Assembly: GCA_948567375.1 (NCBI GenBank)
Contig: OX419756.1
Location: 14,761,001-14,825,000 of the forward strand
Reading direction: 5' to 3'
Source: Lunularia cruciata
Lineage: Eukaryota; Streptophyta; Marchantiopsida; Lunulariales; Lunulariaceae
Length of the DNA: 64,000 nucleotides
The notes beneath the pieces were generated by a model that was given only the letters and a program-made list of their open reading frames with translations, did not search any database and was not told the origin of the DNA. Made by a program: the position numbers and the translations under genes. Positions 40,764 through 52,618 of this stretch are shown piece by piece (position 1 is the first letter of the stretch; every line of letters begins with the position of its first letter).

Positions 40764-41513
40764 TTGAGGATTGGGCCATCAAACCATAGAATCACAGTTC
40801 CTGTGACTAACACCACCAACACTTCACATTCAGATACACCATCTTCTGATAATCTGGAATCAGATTTTGAAGAAGGAGCTTTAGGTGTGGACACAAGCAT
40901 GGAGGAGGAGACTTCCATGGAGGAGGATGAATCTGAATTGGATTCAGATGGGTATCCCTTGTGTGCTATGGATTTGCACCTAAGCTAGAGGTTTTGAAAG
41001 ACCCAGAGAAATCACCATTGACACTTGAGGAGGTAGAGAGAAGGTTATCTACCCTTAAGTATGGCCCAAATGTTACCAAGGAGGAGAAGGTAAGATTTGA
41101 GGAGATTTTTTGCAAGTTTATCCATGTGTTTGCTTTCAATTACAAGGATTTGAAGGAAGTCACCTTGGAAGAGCACACGATAGAGGTGGAGTCACATGCA
41201 AGACCAATCTACTAAAGCAACATCGCATTAGCCCACCAATATCCTTGGTTGTGAAGGATAAGATTGATAAGCTCAAGGAGGCCAGATTTATCTTTGAGGT
41301 GGAGAATTCAGAATGGGTGTCTCTAATTGTCATTGTGAAGAAAAAGAATGGCAAGCTTTGGGTATGTGAAGATTACAAGAAACCCAATGTTATTACCAAG
41401 AAGGACTACTACTCATTGCCATTCATTGATGAGATCTTGGAGGAGGTTGCAGGTCATGAGAGGTACAATTTTAAAGATGGTTATAGTGGATATAACCAAA
41501 TCAAGATTGTGGA
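40764..41513 (+). pseudogene. A2 acidic spacer and RT fingers, palm deleted
   Basis: LRIGPSNHRIT, acidic spacer, LTLEEVERRLSTLKYGPNV, then RT fingers ISPPISLVVKDKIDKL, VIVKKKNGKLWVCEDYKK, SLPFIDEILEEVAGHERY and GYSGYNQIKI. At 41504-41511 (AGATTGTG) the sequence jumps to the RNase H-integrase linker VDFVTRSNY. The same octamer occurs at both ends of the missing 1024 bp in A3 (56678 and 57702), so the deletion used 8-bp microhomology. Confidence 0.85.
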
Positions 41514-42421
41514 TTTTGTGACAAGAAGTAACTATCCAAAAGGGATGCATGCTAGGGAGAGGAAGGCCCTTGCAGCAAGATCTAGACCTTACACAATGGT
41601 GGAGGATATTCTTTTTCACCAAGGAGCAGATGGTCTACTTCAAAGAGAAGTGGGTAAGGAAGAGTCTATCCTACTTATAAAGGATTTTTATGAAGGTTTA
41701 GTGTGTGGAGGAGGACACTTTGCAAGAAAGTGATTGCTTTCAAGATTCTAGATGCAGGTTACCATTGGAGAGGGATTTTCAAGGATTGTCTTGATTATTG
41801 CAAAACTTGTCATGTTTGTCAAGGTTTTGCTAGAAAGTCTTCATCCACTCCACCACTTAGATCAATTCCATAGCTAGGACCTTTTGAGAAGTGGAGAATT
41901 GATTTTGTAGGTCCCCTCAATAGAACCACAAGGAACGATTGGTAAATTGTGGTAGTTATTGATTACTTACCAAGTGGGTTGAGGCTAGACCATTGAGGGA
42001 CAAGAATGAAGATGAAGTTGGTAGATTTCTTTATGAACATATTATCACTAGGTTTGGATGCCCTTTGGAGTTGGTTTCTGATAGAGGAGGAGAGTTTACA
42101 CAAAGCATTACTATAGCCATGCTATGACATTTCTCTATCACACATAGAGTAACTACATCCTATAAGCCAAATTCCAATGGCTTGGCAGAGAGAACCAATC
42201 AGACCTTGTGCATGATGTTGGCCAAAGATGCAAAAATGGAAGGGGCTAAACATTGTTGGGACAAGAGGATTCATGCAGTTTTGTGGGAGTATAGGACAAC
42301 CATGAAGACTTCCACCAGGTATTCTCCATTTCAATATGTAGATGGCATTGAGTCTACCTTACCCATTCACTTTGATCTTCCTACCTTCCAAAGCATTCAT
42401 AAGACATTGAAGAAAGCATAA
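41514..42421 (+). pseudogene. A2 integrase
   Basis: Linker VDFVTRSNYPKGMHARERK and DILFHQGADGLLQ; zinc finger VCGGGHFARK and CKTCHVCQGFARKS; core with VVVIDYLP (first Asp, then a shift), CPLELVSDRGGEFTQ (second Asp) and NSNGLAERTNQT (Glu). WDKRIHAVLWEYRTTMKTST and ESTLPIHFDLPTF follow. All three catalytic residues are visible, but two frameshifts and a stop interrupt. Confidence 0.8.
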
Positions 42422-42438
42422 GGAGGTGATGTAGAGTG

Positions 42439-42655
42439 TGACAACCCGGCAAATATCACTTTTGGGGTAATTAGGTAAGTAAAGTTTGTTCCTATAGAGA
42501 TACTATTCAGGATTGGTCAAATACAAAGTCAACTGTCACAATGTAGTCCTTCTTGATTTTGTCTTTAATGTCTCAAGTAGCGACTACACCAAGAAGAGAG
42601 TAACAAGCACTGACTCGCAATCTTGTCACAACAATTTCTCACACTTATGTCAAGA
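42439..42655 (+). mobile_element. C-family fragment (217 bp) replacing the A2 3' end
   Basis: TGACAACCCGGCAAATATCAC onward matches C1 6652-6830. It follows the A2 integrase directly and is followed by the middle of an A LTR, so the A2 pol end and the first half of its 3' LTR are lost. Confidence 0.75.
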
Positions 42656-42999
42656 TAAGATCACATGCTTAGTGAAATATGCCCATGTGGATAGATATTC
42701 CTTTTTACTTTTTGACTTTACTTGACTTTTAGTCTAGTAACTTGAGTCAATAGGGTAATTTGTAACTTTGGTGTGTAACTATTTAACAAGTATATAAACA
42801 AGGGGTGAGGAGGTACTCATCATCCTTTCATTTGTAACTATCTCTCTCATTGAGTTCTTGGTGAGAAATGTCTAGAGTCTTGGAGTGTTAGCCTTGGACT
42901 AGTATGATGGAGTTGGGGTTCCTTTCCTTTTTAGTCCATGGTGTGCTACCATAATAGCCATCAGAAGTTTATCTTGAGTGAGAGATATACCGGCTCACA
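42656..42999 (+). repeat. A2 3' LTR, 3' half only
   Basis: GTCAAGATAAGATCACATGC to CCGGCTCACA, aligning with the last ~345 bp of 36886-37580. TATA box near 42790. Confidence 0.85.
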
Positions 43000-43344
43000 A
43001 ATCAAAGCGAATCTTTAGAGAATATTCTTGTAAGGAGCTTGGAATCATGTGGGTGAGGTTCTATTGGAAAGCTCTCAATAAGACAAAATAAAGGGTGGAG
43101 AAGGTAAGCCTTTTATTTCTAAAGGGAGGTATTCCTTCCATTTTTGAGGCCTTATTCATCCGTCTAGGCCTCCAAAATTGGCTCTAAAGTTTTCAGGCTA
43201 TTTTTGGCTTTTTTTCTATTTGTAGAAGTACTCTTTTGGTGACACCTTTGTCTGATCTTCCTTGCCCATCATACACAACATCCTTCTAGATGTTACCAAG
43301 CCAATTTTCAGCTCCATATAATATGTCTAGCTACTTGTATTAGA
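43000..43344 (-). repeat. D1 5' LTR, second part
   Basis: AATCAAAGCGAATCTTTAG onward continues the D LTR where 36885 left off (compare 52845-53348). The first AATC pairs with GATC at 36882-36885 as the A2 duplication. Confidence 0.85.
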
Positions 43345-45504
43345 GTTTTGCATCCACCCTATTGATATAGGGGCTTTTGCATTCATCTTTCTCTTGCTCC
43401 TTGTAGAACTCAAACTACCCCTAAGCTCCTTTCTGAAGGTAATATTTAGAGCAATCAGTTGGCCCATTGTGATTTTAGCCTTATGATACCGACATCCTTC
43501 AATACATTGTAGTCTCATTGTTGCTTTGAGATCAAGAAATCATACATCCCCAACTTCTTCCTTGGAATCTTTGTTGATGATGTTGATTATTCATGTACTC
43601 CTTGTGGACATTGGACTATCCTTGTCAGAATTGAATTCTTGATAAGAATATATCATCATTTGCAAAATGGGTTCTCTTTTTCTCTTGTGCCAAAAGCTCC
43701 AAGTTATGACCTTTGGAGTTTGAGCATTCTTCCTTCTCATACTTGCTCTCAACTACATCTATGGATGCTATCCCCTTGTCTCTATTTTTCACAAGAGGTA
43801 CTTGGGCTTCACCACCTCACTCTTTCTCTCTATTTGCTCCCTCATAACCTCTTCCTCCATGGTGAGTGGAATTTGGGCAATTCTGTTGGATGTGATGTCT
43901 ACTTCCATAACCAAAACAAATTCTATCATTGAAATTGTTGGCTGGTTTGCTGCCTCTATGTGGATAGTTCCTATAACCCTAGGTTTTCTCTCAATATTCT
44001 GATCCACCTTTCTCTTCTCCCTTAGTTGTACCACATTGATCTTGAGATTTACAAGTTGCTCCGTGATAGTTTGAAGGGGATCTTTTGGTGGAGGTGCAAG
44101 AACCAAAGCAACTACTACTTATGGTTCCATCCTTGCCACCAAAGGATCAAAGGACCTACCATACTTGTAGACTTGTGGAGGATACAAAACCTCATTCACC
44201 ACCAAATCACTCTCATCCTCTTCCAAACTCTCCTCCATATGATCTGCAATCTTGATATCTTCTACCTTAAAAGAAGGTTTTTCATATCTCACCTTACTTG
44301 GAATTTGTGGTTTCAATCCTCTTGTAGAATTCTTGGTGAGCATGGAACATATCTAATCATAGTATTGTTCACATCATCCCTACTTTTCCTTGACACTATG
44401 CAGAACTTGGACTCTAACTTCTCTATTCTTTTTGCATAAGCTTTCACTTTATCTCCATCTCCTTACTTAAGGAAAGTAATCTCACTAATCAATCTATCAT
44501 AACTTTCATTTGGAAGAAAGTTATCAATGAGTTATGAGTCAAAATTCCCAAGACTCTTCTTAAACATCTCTCTTCTCTTTCTTTTGGTAGATTCATAGCA
44601 TGTAAGAGTTGCATCCTCAAAGAAATCCGATAGTAATGAAACCCACTCATTTTTCATCTTCTCATTGTCTCTTATGCCAGCCCTTTTGAAGTCTCTTACA
44701 AAAGCCTCCATATCTTCTTTATCCTTGCCAAAGAAAACCAAAATAATTCTCATCTTAGCCTCTCACTACCTTTCTTTGGTCTATTTTCTCACAACCTATA
44801 ACTAATAGTGTATATACATGACTAGTACCATTTAAGAGTCTTCCAATCTATGTAGTACTAAGGGTTTAGGTTGCTCCATGATTTCTATAGCATGATCAAA
44901 TCCAAAGGTGAAAATTAAGCAAACTCTCATGGATATTTTATCCATCAATTGAAAGATTATCTCCATCATTAATCTAAAGAGCTTTTTGAAGAAGGAGGTA
45001 GTTTCTCTGTAGTGGTATTATGACTCTATTCAAGATCCTTCTCCAAGGTCTCCAACAATGTTATTGCTCCTCTACACTCATGGCTCTTTGGAAGTCTTTT
45101 CACTCTACAAACCTCACACAACTCCTTAGTCTTATATCTCCTCCCACCCAATCTTGGTAAAGAAAGTACAACCATGCAATCCCAAGTCAAGTAAACCTCT
45201 CCTTTCTCTCAACCTCTTGCTCTCAAAACTCAAAAGACATGAACTTGCCTTGTGTCTCTTCTCTCCACAAAAGAAGCAATTAGAATCACTCTTTCTTCCA
45301 AATCTTGAAGGTCTTGGAATCCTCTCAACGTTTTATTCAAATTTTATTTTGCTTTCTTCAAATCAGCCACTATTGTCACCTCAACCATGGGGAACTTTAC
45401 ATTATCTCAACTTCCACTCCTTATGGCCTTTCATACTCCCAAGATGACTCTAAACACTCAATATGATTTTGGTCATTCTCACACTCCTCATGCATAGAAG
45501 TATA
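43345..45504 (-). pseudogene. A4 right part: ORF0, gag and protease start
   Basis: Minus strand from 45440: decayed ORF0 (zinc knuckle region near 45285-45240, CFFCGEKRHKASSC-like, with shifts), then gag from about 44753 (IILVFFGKDKEDMEAFVRDF, SLLSDFFEDATLTCYE, SEVRYEKPSF-like), knuckle near 43900 (CFGYGSRHHIQQNC-like), then ALNITFRKELRGSLSSTRSK of the protease up to the D1 insertion at 43345. Many stops. It continues at 30914 on the other side of D1. Confidence 0.75.
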
Positions 45505-45509
45505 CTCTC

Positions 45510-46052
45510 TAAAATAGCTCGGGAAGCACACAAGATTGAAGCTCTCAAAAAGCTTTGATGCTCCAAAGGAGAATCTTGTCTTTAATATATAGTAAAGAGG
45601 TTCACCTCAAAGGAAGCTACATCCTTAGATTAGATATATGTATTGGTGACATGTCCGCATGCTACATCCTTAGATTAGATGCATGGATTGGTGAAATGTT
45701 GATACTTGTCCTATTTGGTTGGTCAAATAAGTTTAACCAACCAAAAGGAATCTTTAGAAAATTTTCTTGTAGGAAGCTCAAAATAATATATAGAATATAT
45801 CATGGGAAAGATCTTGACAAGACAAAACAAAGGGAGGAGACACTTTTTTGAGGCCGAATTCTTTTGTTTTGACCTCCAAAATTGGCTCTAAAGTTTTTTT
45901 TTTAAATATTTTTTACTTATATCATGTTAGTGGAAGTCCTCTTTTAGAGACTCATCTATCTGATCTATTTAGACCATCATTTATAAAATTTCTAAAGATA
46001 TTAACAAACCCATTTTCACCTATAGCTAATTTGTCTAGCTAATGGTATTACA
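45510..46052 (-). repeat. D3: solo D-family LTR in the A4 leader, TSD CTCTC
   Basis: TAAAATAGCTCGGG (decayed TGTAATACTCCGAGG) to GGTATTACA, flanked by CTCTC at 45505-45509 and 46053-46057. Shorter than D2 through internal deletions. TATA box (TTTAATATATAG, plus view) near 45580. Confidence 0.85.
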
Positions 46053-46830
46053 CTCTCCAAAAATGACCATTCCTCACAATTTCAATCAATTCTCCCAAAT
46101 GGTAACTTCCATTGTTGTAAATCTTTTCACATGTAATTAGCACTTTAGGGTGTACTCGGAAAATTTCAACCCTTTTCATTGAGCCCTTTGTCATAAGTAC
46201 CTCTCTATTCGGTACCCATCTTCTTAGATTTGGTCTAAAACTACCCCTATACTTCAAAAATTCATAACTCTCCATAAATAATCTCTCTAAGTTTCTAGAC
46301 AAAAGGTAGCCTATCTATCATTAAATTTTCTTGAAATTTTCAAGGAAATCTAATATGAAATGAAGAAATTGTGAACTCTATGCAAATTTTGAGAAGATTG
46401 TGTAGTTTTCAAGAGCAATTTACCCTATCAACTTCCAAAATTCAAGCTTAGTGCATGTAGTGACTGTCACAATAATTTTAAGTGAGCTAACTGAAGGAAA
46501 ATATAAGCTATCATCTATGAAAATTTTCAAATCCAGATTTTAAACTTGATAGTTTTCCCAAAATAACCATAATTCCCAAAAATATGTGGTCCACTCCACA
46601 CAATCTCTCTAATTCTTCTCATGTGTATAAATATGTATAATATCACCTAAAAAATATCATAATGAAGTATTGGATATAAAAATGGTCTTATTTTTTTAAC
46701 ATGAGTTTAGCACTCTCCTCTCCTAATGTTCTCTCCAAATGAGTTCTCATAGCCTCCTTCTGTCTCATATAGAATTGAACATGGAAGATTATCTTACCTC
46801 CTAGAGAGGCCCCAATAAAAAAACCAAGAA
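46053..46830 (-). other. A4 leader with partly open upstream frame
   Basis: 46302-46048 reads open on the minus strand: LERLFMESYEFLKYRGSF, RVEIFRVHPKVLITCEKI and ELIEIVRNGHFWR, then D3 interrupts. The same words in decayed form precede ORF0 in A1 and A2, which suggests that ORF0 was once longer at its N-terminus. Degraded primer site near 46810-46828. Confidence 0.45.
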
Positions 46831-47416
46831 TATTAGCCAACCTATCTTTCACTTAGGATGAACCTCTCATGGCTATTAAGGTAGTGCATTGTGGACTAAA
46901 TGAGTAAGGAACCAACTCCATCACACTACTCCAAGGGTAAAACTCCAAGGTACCTCCAAGACTCAAACCATTGCTCACAAGAGAACTCAATGAGAAAGAG
47001 ATAGTTTCAAATGAAAGGATGATGATACTTCCTCACCCCTAGTTTATATACTTGTGAAATAGCTATACACCAAAGTTACTAATTATTGAAGCAACTCAAG
47101 TTTTTAGGCAAATAGTCAAATCAAGTCAAAAGTCTAAAGGAATATCCAAGCTCATGGGAATAATCTCCTAAGCATATGGTCTTATCTTTACCCAACCACT
47201 AAGTCAAGGATTCCTCCACATGTGCTATCCTTGGACTATAGAAAAATCCAAACCAAAAAGGCTTGTGGATCCAAGAGTTCTCAACTCTTTTCTCAAAGCA
47301 AAACACCTAGGAACAATACCAAGTCAATACACCAGAATCTAAAATAGTGATGCTCACTCTTTTACCTTTCTCTAAAGTAGAGTCCCCTTTATTTGGGCTA
47401 TAACTTACTCTAACCT
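46831..47416 (-). repeat. A4 5' LTR, truncated at its outer end
   Basis: Minus strand from about 47416 to GGCTAATA (mutated GGCTCACA) at 46831. About 110 bp of the U3 start are missing. TATA region near 47040-47055. Confidence 0.8.
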
Positions 47417-50400
47417 TCAACAAGAGAAAGCTCTACTTTGAGAACTCTAACCAAGTTGTAGGATGTTAAATATGGTATCCATAGGAGGAACTTGCTTTAA
47501 AACCATCAAAACTCCATAGATTCCTTCTTCCTTTTCATAATACTCATATCATTGAAAAGAATATAATCAACAATGCATGTCTCTTGCTTTTAACTTTGCT
47601 ACATAAATTGATAGGGTATTCTTGTTATTTGCACAAATAGAGCAAAGATCACATTCAAAAATCAAACCAAATTGCAAAATGTAAATACTAAGTGTGCACA
47701 ACTTGACTAAGCAAAATGAACCCATACACTAAGTTAGATTGCTTATGTACAAATATGGAATCAATACCCAATTGCTAATAGACATAAGTCAAAGAGAATA
47801 TCTAGTCCAAGTGTGCTTACCCTTAACTACAAGAAGATAGGTCAATATTTAAAAAAAATTCAATGCTTAATTGATTATTGACCACCTAAACCTAATTTTC
47901 TCCTTATCTAATTACTCAAATAGATTTGGTCTCTTCCACTTTGCACAAAGATTTTGGTTAGTCTTTCTTTAATTAGATAAATTTCCCCTTAACTAATAAA
48001 GTAGGAATCAATGGTCAAAGTCCAATCCAAGTTAATGATTAGATATGCAATCATATGATGATTTTGGATATGTGACTCCTTTATAATACCCATGTCTAAA
48101 TACATACCCAAAGAATTAAAGATTAAAAGTAGGATCCAAATGGAAAAAACCATATATTGGCTTCTTGTGGATGTTTTAGATGACCACTACACCTTATAAT
48201 GCTTTAAAAATTCAACTTGGATGGCTACACAATTCTCATCACAACAATAGATACAATGCAACAAAAAGTCATCTTGGATGGTTATATAATTCTCATCTCA
48301 AGACCAAAGCTAATGACTATGCTATGTCATATCTTCAATTGGTAAAAGTACTAATTGCAAATAGAAGAAAGACTCATAGAATGACGTATTAAAAGCAAAC
48401 AAACCTACTTCTAACTTACATATGTTCTATACAACAAGAATTATGTTATGGATTTGACTATGGCTTGGCTAGCCTTTTTTTCTTTTTGCTCTACATACTA
48501 TGTGCACTTCTTCTTTCACTTTTCACTCCTAATTAGACCTTTTGGTTGCTCATTAATCATGCATCACAAATTGAGCTTTTATTGACATCTTACATTTCTT
48601 TTGGGCAAGCCTTACAAGGGTCATTTCCTCTTGGATGACCCTTTTGCCCAAGGTCACCTTCATCAATCTCCTCAATAATTGATGTTGATTTCTTATCAAT
48701 TGCTATTATCAATTATTTTTTGCTTGTCAATTGCTACTATTGATCATAGGGGCAATAGAGGATGTTGAGTAATCCCATGCAGCTCCAAACCCTTGCTTAA
48801 TGTAGATTTCATTACTTGCCTCTATAGGCATAGTTGACATCATAGGCAAAGAAGTAATTTGGAGATGAGGCTAGTGCAAGATCAATGGTGCTCATTGCCT
48901 TCTACAAGCTCCATCAACATGTTTCCTAGTCCCCACTCAATTGCTAGGGATTTGACCTTACACTATGACTTATCATTAGTAACCTATTTTTTCTTCTTAG
49001 TGGTGTTTGCTATAGGTGGTCAAACTGTAGCTTTCACTTTGTTGATTTGTCTTGCATTGACTACCCAATCCTTTGCCTAAGCTAAGCATCAAGAGATTCT
49101 TCTCTATGTCCCAATGAATAGCTTGCATGATTTCTTTCACTAACTCTAACTTAGCAGAAAACCTAGCAAAGGTATCTTTCATCATGGTAACTATTGGTCT
49201 ATCCTAATTCAACATAAAGTTCTCTCAAAGTAGTGATCTCATTACCATACATGCAATAGAATCCCATGGCATTCATAGTTTACCAACTTAAGCCACTTGT
49301 TGGTTAGCTAACTTGGTGGTGCAACTCTTGCTTCAACCTTTTTATCTCATCCTCTATAATCTTCATCTTTAATGGCTCAATGAGGATAACAATGAGAAAA
49401 TCTCTTTTCAAAAACTCAAGTATCGTATATCAACTTAGAGGAGTCACAAATTCTTTGTAATTAACACCTAACTACTTTTGAGATTAAATTCTGATTGGAG
49501 AAACTTTAATACTTGTAATTGTTAACAACTATTATTGTTATGTACAAAGATTTAGCATTATTATCTCTTAGGTAAGCTCCAAATCATGTTTTTAGACCAT
49601 GAGCTATTATAATAAACTTTACAATTAGAGTATACAAAAATCCAACATCATTGCTAGGAGTAGCATCTCCAACTATATAATATCATGTTTGATTACTAGC
49701 CTAGAAAATATCTTATGTTTTTGAATGCACTCTCTTGTTCTACAAATTCATCATTCAACTTTCAAATCCAACATTATTATGATCAAACTAAGGGATGATA
49801 AAATTTAGAGTGCCAGTAGACATTATAACAAGATCCAATTCTATAGCTTCTTTTAGCTCAACTTGCAATTAAACATAGTGAGAATACTCAGAACCTGAAA
49901 TGTTGAAATTTTTAAGTTGATATGATGATCTATCTCTTATAGTTAGTTGTAGAATTATGTTTATAATTATAACCTTCCTTTTATCAATGAATACTCAAGT
50001 TTATCTAACTCAATTAGATTGAACCATACTAAATTCTTAAAGTTATTTTTCATAGTGCTTTGTTAAGTGTTTGTTTCTCACCAATTTTTTCATTCACTTA
50101 TCTTCCAAATTTCTAATTCAAAATTAATTATTTCCAACCCATCTTCTTAGTTCTACCAAATTCAACTCCCCACCTAAAATCATCACAAAGGATCTTGATG
50201 AATATGAAGTTGATCGGATTGTTGCCAATCATGTGGGTAATTTTGGCCATCAATAAGAAATAGTGTATAAAGTACTTTGATATTATTATTACTTCACAAT
50301 TATATATGTGAGTACCTTCATTGTCTTCATCCTCAAGATACAATGCAAGTGTTTGATACTAGAATATATGATAATGACTTCATCAATTATAAGAAGGTAA

Positions 50401-51870
50401 ATATATAATGGGATGGAAATTTGCCACAATAATTTAATAGAATTTATTTTGCGTCACTAGAAAATTCTATGAGATACTAAAGGGTACCTTACAAGTTTAA
50501 AAGATGAATATTTTGAAAAGGCATAATATATAAGAAGGAACTTGAGAACTTTTTGTATACTTAGGCTTTAAAATGTTGGAACCTTGCTAAGGATTGAGTA
50601 ACTTGGCCAAGAAGTTAACTTAGAAAGTTTATCACTAACTCTAAAAAGAAAAACTTACATGTACTATCAATATAATTAACACGACCTTGTGCAATCTTTG
50701 GTATTTCTGGTAAATTTAATTATTTCTTCTCTTTGATCCTCCTTCCTTGTTCTCTTGGAGTTTGGTCTTCTACACTCAAGAAGAATTTTATATACCATTT
50801 TGATATTTGCTTATACAACTTCTTGAGCACATTGGAAGTCTATTCTAGATGTTATTAATTATATATAAATCAATTAATTTTGCTATTTTTCTGGTTATAA
50901 TTATTTATAAAATTATAGTTTTAATTTAGGAATTTAATCTATAACTTCAGAACACTTTGTCTTTTTGCAATGTAGAATGATGACAATTGAAAAAATTATA
51001 ATATGTCATAATGAAGAGATTTCATAGATTGACAACTTAATTTTTTATATTCATGGAAAAAGAGTCAATTTTATGTAAGATTTACATATATTAGGTCTAT
51101 AAAACCAAATTTTGATATTGAAAGGGAAAGTTTTACTTGATTCAAATCCAAGAGATTGAGGACCAAATTTAATTTTAAAGGATTTAAGATAGAATAATAG
51201 TATAGAGTATATATAAAAAGAAAATAGTCAAGAGTATATATAAAATACAGTGGGATTTAGAATCAAAGACAAATTTTTTAATGGTTTTAAATATAACTCA
51301 ATATTTTTTATTTTTTTTGATGGTAGCATCATGTATGGAATACCCTAGAAGAGTTTGAAAAGTAGTGTTACTTTTTTAATTTCACTAGAAACATCTGGAA
51401 ATAACTCAATTTGACATTAAGATAACTTTAAAAAAGAAAAAAATAAAGATATTTAATATTATTATAATAAGATATGAAGATAAATCCAGTTGATATCAAA
51501 ATTTATATGATACAAGAATTCATAGAAGATCCATCAAATACAAAGTTAAGAGGAAAATTTATCTTATTTTCTCTTTTAAAAATTAATCAAGTCTTGAAGC
51601 AAGTATAAAAATATGAAAAATTTGAGAAGTTCTTCATGATGCATAGTTTATCATTAGAAATTTACAACTGAATCTCAAAAGTGATTAAGGATAATATTTG
51701 AAAAAATAATACAACTATGATGTTAAAGGAGAAAATATAAATATAAATGAATAAATAAAAACATAAATAAAATTATAGATGGAATGTTTGCTATATCATA
51801 ACCTTTTTAGTTTGTCCCTCATGCTTCCGCCCTCTTTGTTTCTAGGAGCACAAAGTGAGATAGAGTACCC
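47417..51870. other. 4.4 kb without a recognised gene
   Basis: AT-rich, with only short frames lacking family resemblance. Two similar ~65-bp units occur near 48205-48300 (TTGGATGG-TA-A-AATTCTCATC). Nothing here matches families A-E by eye. Probably ancient repeat or intergenic DNA. Confidence 0.5.
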
Positions 51871-52287
51871 ATATAATAATATAGGGTTATCAAAAGAGTT
51901 GGTAGAATAAACTACATATACCAAAAATGAGGTAGAACTTGCATAACCTAAGAATGCTAAGAATTTTCTAGGAGTATCTATGAAGCTTTATGGTAGAATA
52001 TCCTAGAAACATCTAAAATGGTTTTCAGTTAGAAGCTCCTAGGAACTTTCCAAGGATGTTTTTAACTTGTATGCAAAGTTAATAGTTAGCTTAGCTTGCA
52101 CTCAAAGAAAGGGGGGCCGGGAAGAAACTTTCCTTAGAAGGTCTTGAGAACCTTTGACTTAAGTGGACCTATAAATACCAAGGCCAAACTTCATACTAGG
52201 CATTTGGAGTTTCACTCATTTGAGAATTTCAATGTGACCTTCCCTTATGATCTTCCATTCTCTTATTTCTCTCCTTGGTCTTTTAAA
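51871..52287 (+). repeat. E2: ancient solo E-family LTR
   Basis: Plus strand aligns with the E LTR sense strand: AATATAGGGTTATC start, CTAGAATATTC-like block, TTAACTTG, then CCTATAAATACCAAGGCCAAA, GGCATTTGGAG and TTCTCTTATTTCTCTCC, ending near CTTGGTCTTTTA. TATA box TATAAATA at about 52170. The heat-shock-like units are largely eroded. Confidence 0.75.
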
Positions 52288-52618
52288 ATCTTATTGGTGT
52301 GGATCATTATTATATGAAACTTCAAATAATTGTAAAAAGAGAATACAAATTTTAGTATTAGATAAATAAATAATCAATATAAGCAAGTTTCAAAATTATC
52401 TATTGAAGATAAGTTAACACCACCTTAATCATTAAGGTAGGTTTTCATGAATATTCTATTATCATTTGCTTCAAGGAAGTATGATATGGATAAACATCAT
52501 ATTAATTTTTGTATTCATCTACCATGATTTATTAACTAAAGTTAACATAAAATTTGGCCTTAACGAGGCTTGTTGAACATATCCAAACCTAAGCAAAGCT
52601 TATAAAGGGATATCTAAG

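Larger units (their letters stand above)
36886..42999 (+). mobile_element. A2: OTA-like element, internally deleted
   Basis: 5' LTR, leader, ORF0, gag without zinc knuckle, protease, RT fingers fused directly to the integrase linker, integrase, C-family fragment, 3' part of the 3' LTR. Inserted in the D1 5' LTR with a 4-bp duplication (GATC/AATC). The RT palm and RNase H are gone, so it could only have moved with help from another copy, or lost them later. Confidence 0.85.
30915..43344 (-). mobile_element. D1: decayed chromovirus, inserted in A4 and itself interrupted by A2
   Basis: Minus strand: 5' LTR (36639-36885 plus 43000-43344, split by A2), primer site, gag, protease, RT, RNase H, integrase, chromodomain, 3' LTR (30915-31497). 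GTTT lies on both outer flanks (30911-30914 and 43345-43348), rejoining A4 protease sequence. Two Ty3-type hallmarks are kept: the F-L-D-D box and the chromodomain. The coding part is full of stops and shifts. Confidence 0.85.

Noticed and set aside
48859-49080. Hydrophobic 73-codon plus-strand frame
   Set aside because: Lone frame in AT-rich DNA with no family match, start context or neighbour; likely chance.
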